This document shows, one piece after another, positions 48,001-56,532 of a DNA stretch of 64,000 nucleotides. Location of the stretch: assembly GCA_029262005.1 (NCBI GenBank), contig JAJDAG010000032.1:27058-91057 (forward strand), in the 5' to 3' direction. Origin of the DNA: Candidatus Zhuqueibacterota bacterium. GTDB lineage: Bacteria; Zhuqueibacterota; Zhuqueibacteria; Oceanimicrobiales; Oceanimicrobiaceae. The notes below the pieces were generated by a model. It did no database searches. It was given only the letters and a program-made list of their open reading frames with translations, and was not told the DNA's origin. Each line of letters opens with the position of its first letter. Within the stretch, counting starts at the first letter, position 1. The position numbers and the translations under genes were made by a program.

Positions 48001-49734
48001 ACCGCGGCTGCCGGCGCTGAATTCGCGCGTCAAGGCTCGGATGTCTATGTCATTAATCCGGCTAGTGCCAAGGATTACGATACGCTGATTCGTGACCTCC
48101 GTACCCAGGACAAGATCCCGCAACGCATTTTGCATCTCTGGGGTATGACATCCGGCACAGACAGCGATATTGCCCAGCTCGCAGCATCACAAGACCGCGG
48201 CTTTTATTTTGGCCTCTACTTTGTGCAAGCGTTGGCGAACCAGGGCATAACAGATGCCAGCCAACTGACGGTTGTTGCCAACAACATGCATGACGTGACT
48301 GGCGGTGAAACCATATGTCCTGAGAAAACAACCCTGTTGGGTGCCTGCACAGTAATTCCGCAGGAATATTTGAATATGACCTGCCGCAGCATTGACGTGA
48401 CCATGCCCGGACCCGATTCGTTGACAACGGAGAAACTGGTCGAGCAAATCCTGAATGATATCGCTTCAGACTCAACCGATACCGTGGTCGCCTATCGCGG
48501 CGGGCGTCGCTGGGTGCAAGCATTTGAACCCGTTCGCATTGAGAGTGATGCGGCAGACGGGCCGTCACCACGGTTGCGTGAGGAAGGCGTTTATCTTATC
48601 ACCGGCGGCCTTGGGCGCATTGGGTTAGCGCTGGCCGAACATCTGGCTGGTACGGTTAAGGCAAAGTTGGTTTTGACCAGCCGCTCCGGTTTGCCGGCAC
48701 GCACAGAGTGGCAGGCATGGCTATCTGAGCATGATGAGAATGATGCAACCAGTACCAAAATTCAACGGGTTCAGGCTCTGGAAGCGTTGGGCGCCAAGGT
48801 GCTGGTTGTCAGTGCGGATGCTGCTGATTTGCAGCAAATGCAAAAAGTGCTAAAGCAAACGGCTGAGCTATTTGGCCCAATCAACGGTGTTATTCATGCC
48901 GCTGGTGTACTTGAAGGTGAATCTTTCGGCTCTATTCTCGAAACCAACAAAGAAGATTGCGATTCACAATTTCAGCCCAAAGTGAATGGTCTTTTTGTGC
49001 TTGAGCAGATATTCCGGACCGAACCTCTTGATTTTTGCCTCTTACTTTCATCTTTATCTGCGGTTTTGGGTGGACTAGGATTTATCGCCTATTCAGCAGC
49101 GAATGCTTTTATGGATGCCTTTGCCGGTCGTCAAAACCAAAAGGGGCAGGCTGCCTGGATCAGCGTTAACTGGGATGCCTGGGATTTTACCGAACCGGTC
49201 CATAACGCAAGCGCAGTAGGGTCAGCCCTGGCCGAACTCGCACTCCGGCCCGGCGAGGGCGTTGAAGCGTTCAAGCGCGTGATGTCATTGGATGGGGCTA
49301 CGCAAATCGTTGTCTCCACCGCGGATTTGCAGACCAGAATCAATAAATGGATTCAACTTGAATCGATACGTGACACCGTCGGCTCATCTAAAAAAGACAG
49401 CAGCGCGCGTCACGCCCGGCCTAACATGCAAACGGAATTTGTTGCTCCTGGCAACGAGATCGAGGAGACTCTGGCTGAAATCTGGCAAGATCTGTTTGGT
49501 ATCGGCGAGGTTGGCATAAACGACAATTTCTTCGAACTGGGTGGCCATTCATTATTGGCCACAGGACTTATTTCCCGTGTGCGGGAGGCCTTCCAACTCG
49601 AGGTCAGTCTTCACAGCTTTTTTGAGAAACCGACCATTGGCGATCTGGCAGAGGTTGTTTTGGAGAAAATGGTAGAACGGGAGGACAGTGATACTCTGCA
49701 AAAATTACTGGCTGAACTTGAAGAAGAAGGTTAA
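45091..49734 (+). CDS. Type I PKS module KS-AT-KR-ACP, malonyl-specific
   Basis: This 1547-residue module has KS (about 10-430; Cys182 in TACSTS, EAHGT and KSNIGH), AT (about 530-830; Ser630 in GHSIGEY; H726-AF-H729), KR (about 1165-1400; GGLGRIG, Ser1321, Tyr1334) and ACP (Ser1487 in GGHS). The GHSIG/HAFH pair predicts malonyl-CoA. There is no dehydratase, enoylreductase or methyltransferase domain, so the product is a beta-hydroxy unit. The KR lacks the LDD motif of B-type domains; stereochemistry is uncertain. It follows a Leu module and precedes a Gly module, so the expected unit is 4-amino-3-hydroxy-6-methylheptanoate (statine). A strong AGAAGGAGG site precedes the start. The tail is acidic. 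Confidence 0.92.
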   Translation: MSNTEQDSLGGIAVVGLAGRFPKAGNVNQFWDNLRNGKEGISFFTDEELLESGIDPTVFNNPNYVRAGAMLDDMDKFDASFFDYTPREAEAMDPQQRVFLETAWTALENAGYDPEKYEGAIGVYAGISMNAYLYHNIFSNPDFVNSIGGFQLMITNDKDFVGTNVSYKFNLKGPSMTVQTACSTSLVAVCQACQSLLSYQCDMTLVGGVSIGLVKKTGYIHQQGGIASPDGHCRSFDHKAKGTVPGNGVGVVVLKRLADAIADGDHIHAVVRGSALNNDGSLKVGFTAPSVDGQAEVIAMAQAIAGIEADTINYIEAHGTATELGDPIEIAGLTKAFRMTTDKTGYCAIGSVKSNIGHLDAAAGITGFIKTVMALENKEIPPSLHFEKPNPQIDFAKSPFYVNAKLQDWKSNGTPRRAGVSSFGIGGTNAHVVLEEAPPAAPSSASRPKQMIFLSARTNTALNAMSANLGEYFLANPDLNIADAAYTLQVGRKPFKHRGILVCDSLEDAAQALEKSDPKRVFNGHYDSGNRAVAFMFPGQGAQHANMGKELYDTEAAYRETIDHCCELLKSHLNFNLRDILFPEGDDIEAANEKLKQTAITQPAVFVVEYALAKLWISWGVEPQAMIGHSIGEYVAACLAGVFTLEDALGLVAARGRLMQQLPGGSMLAVPLDEAEVKPMFDGKLQIAAINAPSLCVVSGPTPEVDAFEKRLAEKGQDGRRLHTSHAFHSPMMDAILKPFEELVARVKRSAPTKPYISNVSGTWITEAQATDPKYYANHLRNAVRFADGAIELLKEPSRVLLEIGPGRTLGSLSGMSLIELRKSQPELDGEQVVVSSMRHPEDNASDLSHLLTAVGKLWLAGIELDWSAFYANEKRNRLPLPTYSFDWQRYWVEPGEGSTGVTATSGAAFGKKPEVSEWFYTPVWKQSLLPRIYGANGLAEEQSWLVFLDEHGFGEQVVSALRQKNQKVITAAAGAEFARQGSDVYVINPASAKDYDTLIRDLRTQDKIPQRILHLWGMTSGTDSDIAQLAASQDRGFYFGLYFVQALANQGITDASQLTVVANNMHDVTGGETICPEKTTLLGACTVIPQEYLNMTCRSIDVTMPGPDSLTTEKLVEQILNDIASDSTDTVVAYRGGRRWVQAFEPVRIESDAADGPSPRLREEGVYLITGGLGRIGLALAEHLAGTVKAKLVLTSRSGLPARTEWQAWLSEHDENDATSTKIQRVQALEALGAKVLVVSADAADLQQMQKVLKQTAELFGPINGVIHAAGVLEGESFGSILETNKEDCDSQFQPKVNGLFVLEQIFRTEPLDFCLLLSSLSAVLGGLGFIAYSAANAFMDAFAGRQNQKGQAAWISVNWDAWDFTEPVHNASAVGSALAELALRPGEGVEAFKRVMSLDGATQIVVSTADLQTRINKWIQLESIRDTVGSSKKDSSARHARPNMQTEFVAPGNEIEETLAEIWQDLFGIGEVGINDNFFELGGHSLLATGLISRVREAFQLEVSLHSFFEKPTIGDLAEVVLEKMVEREDSDTLQKLLAELEEEG

Positions 49735-49776
49735 GTTAGCACTTTTTACATGCTGGATTGAATTAAGGAATTATTA

Positions 49777-52700
49777 ATGAATGACATTGCGCAACGCATC
49801 GCTGATCTCTCACCTGAAAAACGAAAACAGCTTTTGCAAAAGCTTAAGCGGACGAAAGGAGATGCCGGTGCACAAAAAATGGTCAGACAGCCGCGTGATA
49901 CGAACACATTTACGCTTTCTTTTGCCCAACAGCGACTCTGGTTTCTCGATCAACTAGAACCCGGTACATTCACCTGGAACATTCCGTTGGTGATACGCAT
50001 CAACGGTGAACTCAACGTCAAGGCATTCCGACAGGCGATTCTGGCGCTTGTGGAGCGGCACGAAGTGCTACGCACAACATTTGCAACCGCCAATGGAGAG
50101 CCGGTTCAGGTTATTGGCACTGAAGGCAAAGTCACTTTGCCGGTGATCGATTTGAGCAATTTGTCGGCTGCTGAGCGCACTCCGGAGTTTAAGCGTTTGG
50201 CTCTACAAGATGCGCAACGCCCGTTTGATTTGGCTAAGGGCCCATTGATGCGCACAACGCTATTGCGTCTGGGTGAGAGAGAATACATTTTTCTGCTCAC
50301 CGTCCACCACATTGGCTCAGATGCCTGGTCAATGGGAGTTTTCTTTAAGGAACTTGCTGTATTTTATAAAGTGTTTGTCAGTGGCGCGCCGTCGCCACTG
50401 ACCGAATTGAGCATTCAGTATGCTGATTTTTCAGCGTGGCAACGGCAATGGCTCCAGGGCGAAGAGCTGCAAACTCAGCTTGCCTTCTGGAAAAAACACT
50501 TGACCGGTGCGCCTCCGGTTTTGGAGTTGCCACTAGACCGGCCAAGACCTGCAGTGCAAACCTTTCCTGGCGATGTAGAATACTTTAAATCACCAAAGAA
50601 TTTGCTCGATGCACTGCAAAAGCTGGGGCGTGAGTGCAATGCAACGCTGTTTATGACACTTTTGGCTGCATTTAAAGTATTGCTGTTTCGTTATACCGGA
50701 CAAGAGGATATCGTAGTAGGTTCTCCTATCGCCGGTAGAAACCGTGCCGAAACCGAAGCTTTAATTGGTTTCTTCATAAACAATCTTGTTTTGCGTACAC
50801 AAATGCACGGTAGTCCGAATTTTCGCGAGCTGCTCACACGAGTGCGCCAAGTTTCCCTTGGTGCCTTTGGGCATCAGGATTTACCTTTTGAAAAGCTTGT
50901 TGAAGAGTTGCAACCCGAACGGAATTTGAGCACACCGCCATTGTTTCAGGTAATGTTCATTTTGCAAAACGCGCCCATGGATGAGGTTGATTTTGCCGGC
51001 CTGACGCTCAGCCCGGTAGCGTTCAACAATTACAAGACATCGCGTTTCGACATTAGCATTTATATGGGTGAGGATGACAACGGTCAATTGATTGGCGCGT
51101 TTGAATACAATACCGATCTTTTCCAAAAAGCCACTATAAAAAGAATGGTGGGGCACTTTGAAACATTGCTCGAAGGCATTGTTGCAAATCCTAACCAACC
51201 CATATCTGAACTGCCGTTCCTGATGGAAAGCGAAAAATGTCTGATTCTGGAAGAATGGAACGACACCACACGGGATTATCCGCAGGACAGGTGTTTTCAC
51301 CAGGCGTTTGAGGCACAGGCTGAAAAGACGCCAGACGCAGTGGCCACGATTTTTGATGGTCAGAATATCACTTACGGTGAATTGAACGCGCGGGCAAATC
51401 AGCTCAGTCATCGTTTGAAGAAGATGAACGTGAGCGCTGATAACCTCGTGGGTATCTGTGTTGAGCGTTCCATAGAGATGATGATTGGCTTGCTCGGTAT
51501 CATGAAAGCGGGAGGCGCCTATGTGCCTGTCGATCCAGCCTACCCCCGGGACCGGGTTGCTTTTATGCTTGAGGATGCCGGTATCTCTGTACTGCTCACT
51601 CAAAAGAAATTGGTGGATTCTCTGCCTGAGCATGCAGCCAGCGTGCTTTGTCTGGATGATTGGCAGTCAATTTCGACTGAATCAACTGACAATCCCGGGA
51701 CTGTGATCAGTTCGGACAGTCTCGCGTATGTAATTTACACTTCCGGCTCAACCGGCAAACCCAAGGGCGTTGCCATCCGGCACGGCAATTTGGTTAATTT
51801 CCTTTACTCAATGGCAGAAACCCCCGGTTTTACTGAAAAGGATATTCTGCTGGCGGTTACGACTTTGTCTTTTGATATTGCCGGGCTGGAGCTCTATTTG
51901 CCTCTCATCACCGGTGGGTGCGTTGTGCTGACCAGTCGTGAAGTTGCTTCTGATGGCCGCAGGTTAAGCAAGGAAATGGAGAAATACGGCGCCACAATTA
52001 TGCAAGCCACACCAGCGACCTGGCGCATGTTGCTGGATTCCGATTGGCAAGGCAATCCTAAATTAAAGATGCTTTGTGGTGGTGAAGCCATGCCACGTGA
52101 GTTGGCAAATCGTCTAGTTGAAAAGGGCGCTTCTCTCTGGAACATGTACGGTCCGACTGAAACCACGATTTGGTCGGCCGCACAGGAAATTGTGGCTGGA
52201 GATGGTCTCGTTTCCATCGGCTCTGCCATTGCAAATACGCAACTCTACATCGTTGATGGAAACTTGCGTCCTGTGCCGGTGGGCGTTCACGGCGAACTTC
52301 TGATCGGCGGTGACGGCCTGGCGCGGGGATACTTGTACCGGGCAGATCTCACTGCCGAAAAATTCATTCCTGATCCCTTCAGCAAAAAACCGGGTGCACG
52401 TCTATACCGCACCGGGGATCTCACACGTTTTCTACCCGATGGCAATATCGAATATATCAGCCGTATCGACCATCAGGTCAAGATTCGCGGTTTCCGTATT
52501 GAGTTGGGTGAAATTGAGTCCGTTCTCTCCAGCCACGCCGGCGTTGACAAAGCTGCGGTCATTGTACGCGAAGATAATCCCGGTGACAAACGGTTGGTCG
52601 CCTATATTATCTCTGAAAATAAAGAAACGCCAAAGGCAAGCAGCCTGCGCAGCCATCTGCAGGAAAAACTGCCTGAGTACATGGTTCCATCTGCATTTGT

Positions 52701-53142
52701 CTTTTTAGACAAGCTGCCGTTGACGCCCAATGGCAAACTGGATCGCAAAGCGTTGCCGGCGCCTGATGCCGGCGGCATTGAGCTGCAAACAGAGTATAAG
52801 CCGCCGCACAATGAGGCCGAGCGCATTATTGCCGCCGTGTGGAAAGATGTTTTGCACGTAGACAAGGTTGGTGTTAATGATAACTTTTTTGATCTTGGCG
52901 GGCATTCGTTGCTGTTGGTTCAGGTTCAGAACAAACTCTGCGACAAGTTGCAGCGCGAGTTGTCGATTATTGAGCTATTTAAATATCCAACCGTGAAGAG
53001 TCTGGCGCAGTTCTTCAACCCCGGTTCCAAGCCGGACAAGAGTATGGATAAGCTACAAGATATCGCTAAGCGGCAAAAGCAAGCGCTTGCAAAGCAAAAG
53101 CGGCATACCGGCAATATTAAGAAAGAAGGACAACCAGCATGA
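49777..53142 (+). CDS. NRPS module C-A-T, predicted glycine (first of three)
   Basis: This 1121-residue NRPS has C, A and carrier (Ser1044) domains. The C motif is H177-H178-IGS-D182-A183, with Ala for the last Gly. The A domain carries YTSGSTGKPKG and NMYGPTE; its code reads D-I-L-Q-L-G-M-I-W, a glycine type. The N-terminal helix is SPEKRKQLLQKLKR and the tail is basic (DIAKRQKQALAKQKRH). It accepts the chain from the preceding PKS, so its C domain must take a beta-hydroxy-gamma-amino acyl donor. The A domain is very like the next module's, suggesting duplication. Confidence 0.9.
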   Translation: MNDIAQRIADLSPEKRKQLLQKLKRTKGDAGAQKMVRQPRDTNTFTLSFAQQRLWFLDQLEPGTFTWNIPLVIRINGELNVKAFRQAILALVERHEVLRTTFATANGEPVQVIGTEGKVTLPVIDLSNLSAAERTPEFKRLALQDAQRPFDLAKGPLMRTTLLRLGEREYIFLLTVHHIGSDAWSMGVFFKELAVFYKVFVSGAPSPLTELSIQYADFSAWQRQWLQGEELQTQLAFWKKHLTGAPPVLELPLDRPRPAVQTFPGDVEYFKSPKNLLDALQKLGRECNATLFMTLLAAFKVLLFRYTGQEDIVVGSPIAGRNRAETEALIGFFINNLVLRTQMHGSPNFRELLTRVRQVSLGAFGHQDLPFEKLVEELQPERNLSTPPLFQVMFILQNAPMDEVDFAGLTLSPVAFNNYKTSRFDISIYMGEDDNGQLIGAFEYNTDLFQKATIKRMVGHFETLLEGIVANPNQPISELPFLMESEKCLILEEWNDTTRDYPQDRCFHQAFEAQAEKTPDAVATIFDGQNITYGELNARANQLSHRLKKMNVSADNLVGICVERSIEMMIGLLGIMKAGGAYVPVDPAYPRDRVAFMLEDAGISVLLTQKKLVDSLPEHAASVLCLDDWQSISTESTDNPGTVISSDSLAYVIYTSGSTGKPKGVAIRHGNLVNFLYSMAETPGFTEKDILLAVTTLSFDIAGLELYLPLITGGCVVLTSREVASDGRRLSKEMEKYGATIMQATPATWRMLLDSDWQGNPKLKMLCGGEAMPRELANRLVEKGASLWNMYGPTETTIWSAAQEIVAGDGLVSIGSAIANTQLYIVDGNLRPVPVGVHGELLIGGDGLARGYLYRADLTAEKFIPDPFSKKPGARLYRTGDLTRFLPDGNIEYISRIDHQVKIRGFRIELGEIESVLSSHAGVDKAAVIVREDNPGDKRLVAYIISENKETPKASSLRSHLQEKLPEYMVPSAFVFLDKLPLTPNGKLDRKALPAPDAGGIELQTEYKPPHNEAERIIAAVWKDVLHVDKVGVNDNFFDLGGHSLLLVQVQNKLCDKLQRELSIIELFKYPTVKSLAQFFNPGSKPDKSMDKLQDIAKRQKQALAKQKRHTGNIKKEGQPA

Positions 53143-53184
53143 TTTTGCCTCAACCTGAAATTACGACTGAGAGACGTATAGCTG

Positions 53185-56100
53185 ATGAGCGATATTAGTA
53201 AGAAAATAGCTGATCTATCACCTGATCAGCGTCGGCTTTTACTGCAGCGCCTTAACGTTAAGAGCGCAACAGTGGGCTACGATGGCATTCCACGCGTGGC
53301 AAGAACATCAAAAACCTTTCCACTGTCTTTCGCTCAGGAGCGCATTTGGTTCATGGAGCAAATGGAGGCCGGCACATTTATCCACAATTTCCCTTTTACT
53401 TTTCAAATTGAGGGCCCTTTAGACATCGAAATATTGCGCCGGGCACTCAACAAAATTGTACAACGCCATGAAACGCTCCGGACTTCATTTCAGGCGGTTG
53501 ACGGAAGGCCGGCGCAGTCTATTGCTGAGCAGATCACTTTTCTCTTGCCCCTTGTCGATATGGGCCATCTATCCGATGACGAGTGGAGTGAAAAAGTAAA
53601 ACAGCTTTCTGAAAAAGAAGCCAGGGAACCGTTTGACATTTCCATGGCTCCATTGCTCAGAGCAACGGTTTTCCGGCGGGATGATCGTAGGCACGCTCTC
53701 ATGTTTTGCCTGCACCACATCATTTCGGACACAGAGTCCATTGCAGTTTTGGTGAACGAACTCGTGCAAATTTACGAAGCATTCTGCGCCGGTCTGCCTC
53801 TGCCTCTGAGCGAGCCCGCCATGCAGTATGTAGATTATACTGAGTGGCAACGAGCGTCTCTACAAGGCCAGAATCTGAAAAAAGAGCTTGATTATTGGAA
53901 TTCGAATCTGGCCGGTATACCGTCCGTCCTTGAACTCCCAATCGACCGGCCTCGGCCAGCCGTGCAAACATACTCGGGAGACTTTGAAAGATTCATGTTT
54001 TCACTTGAGCTGACGCGCGCGCTCAAGTCCATGGCACAAAAGGGGCGGGCAACTCTGTTTATGACGGTACTCGCGGCTTTCAAAGCGCTCCTCTATCGCT
54101 ATACAGGCCAGGAAAAAATTGTTGTCGGCACGCCAATTGCAAATCGGTATCGGGTTGAAATTCAAAACTTAATCGGACTTTTTCTGAATAATCTGGTTTT
54201 GTGCACAGACTTAAGTGGTGACCCATCCTTTCACGAGATATTGAGTCGCACTCGAAATGTCGTGTTTGGCGCTTTCGAGCATCAGGAAATGCCGTTTGAG
54301 AAGCTGGTTGAGGAGATGCAACCGGAGCGCGAACTGAGTGCCTCGCCGTTATTTCAAGTTATGTTTAACCAGCTTAATCCACCCGCCGGTGTGCTCAAGA
54401 TGTCGGATTTGAAACTGCATCCGCCACACTTGCAGGATAACGGTATGTCTAAGTACGATTTGACCTTCTATCTTTATGAAATCGACGGTCGGCTCGGCGG
54501 CACATTCGAGTACAATCCCGATCTCTTTGATGCCGGGACAATGGCGAGGATGTCGGAACATTTGACCAGGTTACTTGAGCAAGTTGTGGCGCATCCGGAT
54601 AAGCGGCTTTCTGAGCTGCCGCTCCTGACCGAACGGGAGAATCAACTGGTAGCGGAGCGCAACACCACTGCGGTCACATACTCAAGAAATGTATGCTTTC
54701 ATCACCTGTTTGAAGCGCAGGCCGAAAAGTCTCCGAATGCCATCGCCGTGGAATTTGCCGAAAAACAGGTGTCTTATCAGCGACTAAACCAGCTTGCAAA
54801 TAGATTAGCGGTTAAGTTGCGCGAAATGAACATTGGACCTGATATTCTGGTCGGTATTTGTGTCGAGCGATCCATCGATATGCTGGTCGGGCTGCTGGCC
54901 ATTCACAAAGCCGGTGGCGCCTATGTGCCCATAGATCCGGCCTATCCGAAGCAACGTTTATCATACATGCTCGAAAACGCGGCAGTTCAAGTTCTGCTAA
55001 CGCAGAAGCAGTTGCTTGCCGATTTGCCGCCGTTTGACGGCACCGTTCTCTGCCTCGACGAAATTCTTTCTGACCATACCACATTGAGCGATGATTCCTG
55101 TAACACTCTTGTCGGCTCGGAGAATCTGGCTTATGTTATCTACACTTCCGGGTCGACCGGTAATCCAAAAGGCGTTGCCATATCGCACCGGGCTTTGGTT
55201 AATTTTCTATTGTCCATGCAGGAACGACCGGGCATTGGCGCGGACGACACGTTGCTCGCTGTAACGACTCTATCCTTTGATATTGCCGGGCTTGAACTCT
55301 TTTTACCACTCCTGGTTGGAGGCAAGGTCGTTATTGCGAGCCGAGAAGTTTCAGCAGATGCCCGCCTTTTAGCCGATTCACTCACCGCCAACGAGATCAC
55401 TGTGATGCAAGCCACGCCCGCAACCTGGCGTCTGCTCATGGATGGCGGCTGGAAAAATGACGGAAACATAAAAATGTTGTGCGGGGGTGAAGCACTGCCG
55501 CGAGAGCTGGCGAACCGTCTGGTCGGTGATGGTGCGGAGTTGTGGAACATGTACGGTCCAACCGAAACGACAATTTGGTCGGCGATAAATCCGCTCAAAA
55601 AAAAGGAAGGGATTGTTTCGCTTGGTAAGCCAATCAACAACACGCAAATTCATATTCTCGATTCGTATTTGCAACCGGTACCGCTCGGTGTGGCTGGCGA
55701 AGTTCATATTGGCGGAGCAGGCCTGGCGACCGGCTATCTGCACCGCCCGGATTTAACAGCGGAGAAGTTTATTCCTGATCCATTCGCCGAAGCCGGTGCG
55801 CGCATGTACAGAACCGGGGATCTTGCGCGGGTTACCACAACTGGTGACATCGAGTTTTTGGGGCGGAGCGATCACCAGGTAAAGATGCGCGGCTTTCGCA
55901 TTGAGTTAGGTGAAATCGAGGGCGTGTTGAGGCGGCATCCGGCGGTTAGCGAAACAGCGGTCATGCTTAGGGAAATGGGGCCGGGTGATGTTCGCATCGT
56001 TGCCTATAATGTTTACAGCTCGTCTGCCGAGCCCGACCCGCGTGAAGTGCGCAAATTCGTAGCCGCGAAATTGCCTGATTATATGGTGCCGTCAAAATTT

Positions 56101-56532
56101 GTCGTCCTTGCCGCGCTGCCGCTCACACCGAACGGTAAAATTGACCGAAAAGCGCTTCCCGCACAGGAAGAGATTCGCCCGGATCTGCAACCGGGTTACA
56201 TCGCGCCACAAAATGAAATGGAGCGTATCATTGCCGCTATTTGGCAGGATGTCCTTCATGTCGACAAAGTTGGCATCGAGGATAATTTTTTCGATTTGGG
56301 CGGGCACTCTTTGCTCCTGGTGCAGGTTCAGAGCAGGCTGTGCGAACGTAGCAAGCGCGACTTGTCCATCATTGATTTATTTAAGTATCCAACAGTGCAA
56401 ACTTTAACAGCGTATTTGACTCAGGCTCAAGATGAAACGGAGCACCCTGAAAAGTTCCAAAGTCTGGCACAAAAACAAAAAGACGCAATGGCGCGCCAAC
56501 GGCGTCGAATGGTAGAGGTGAAAAGAAGTTAG
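53185..56532 (+). CDS. NRPS module C-A-T, predicted glycine (second of three)
   Basis: This 1115-residue NRPS has C, A and carrier (Ser1042) domains. The C motif is H177-H178-IIS-D182-T183-E184: the Gly after Asp is Thr and the following Trp is Glu, so this is the most divergent intact-His motif in the cluster. The A-domain code is again D-I-L-Q-L-G-M-I-W (glycine type). The N-terminal helix SPDQRRLLLQRLN and basic tail (SLAQKQKDAMARQRRR) match its neighbours. Its stop is immediately followed by the next start with no gap. If the C domain is active, it joins Gly to Gly. Confidence 0.9.
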   Translation: MSDISKKIADLSPDQRRLLLQRLNVKSATVGYDGIPRVARTSKTFPLSFAQERIWFMEQMEAGTFIHNFPFTFQIEGPLDIEILRRALNKIVQRHETLRTSFQAVDGRPAQSIAEQITFLLPLVDMGHLSDDEWSEKVKQLSEKEAREPFDISMAPLLRATVFRRDDRRHALMFCLHHIISDTESIAVLVNELVQIYEAFCAGLPLPLSEPAMQYVDYTEWQRASLQGQNLKKELDYWNSNLAGIPSVLELPIDRPRPAVQTYSGDFERFMFSLELTRALKSMAQKGRATLFMTVLAAFKALLYRYTGQEKIVVGTPIANRYRVEIQNLIGLFLNNLVLCTDLSGDPSFHEILSRTRNVVFGAFEHQEMPFEKLVEEMQPERELSASPLFQVMFNQLNPPAGVLKMSDLKLHPPHLQDNGMSKYDLTFYLYEIDGRLGGTFEYNPDLFDAGTMARMSEHLTRLLEQVVAHPDKRLSELPLLTERENQLVAERNTTAVTYSRNVCFHHLFEAQAEKSPNAIAVEFAEKQVSYQRLNQLANRLAVKLREMNIGPDILVGICVERSIDMLVGLLAIHKAGGAYVPIDPAYPKQRLSYMLENAAVQVLLTQKQLLADLPPFDGTVLCLDEILSDHTTLSDDSCNTLVGSENLAYVIYTSGSTGNPKGVAISHRALVNFLLSMQERPGIGADDTLLAVTTLSFDIAGLELFLPLLVGGKVVIASREVSADARLLADSLTANEITVMQATPATWRLLMDGGWKNDGNIKMLCGGEALPRELANRLVGDGAELWNMYGPTETTIWSAINPLKKKEGIVSLGKPINNTQIHILDSYLQPVPLGVAGEVHIGGAGLATGYLHRPDLTAEKFIPDPFAEAGARMYRTGDLARVTTTGDIEFLGRSDHQVKMRGFRIELGEIEGVLRRHPAVSETAVMLREMGPGDVRIVAYNVYSSSAEPDPREVRKFVAAKLPDYMVPSKFVVLAALPLTPNGKIDRKALPAQEEIRPDLQPGYIAPQNEMERIIAAIWQDVLHVDKVGIEDNFFDLGGHSLLLVQVQSRLCERSKRDLSIIDLFKYPTVQTLTAYLTQAQDETEHPEKFQSLAQKQKDAMARQRRRMVEVKRS

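Noticed and set aside
45091..49734. Dehydratase or C-methyltransferase domain between AT and KR of the PKS
   Set aside because: No HxxxGxxxxP or SAM-binding motif is visible; the stretch fits the structural part of the KR.
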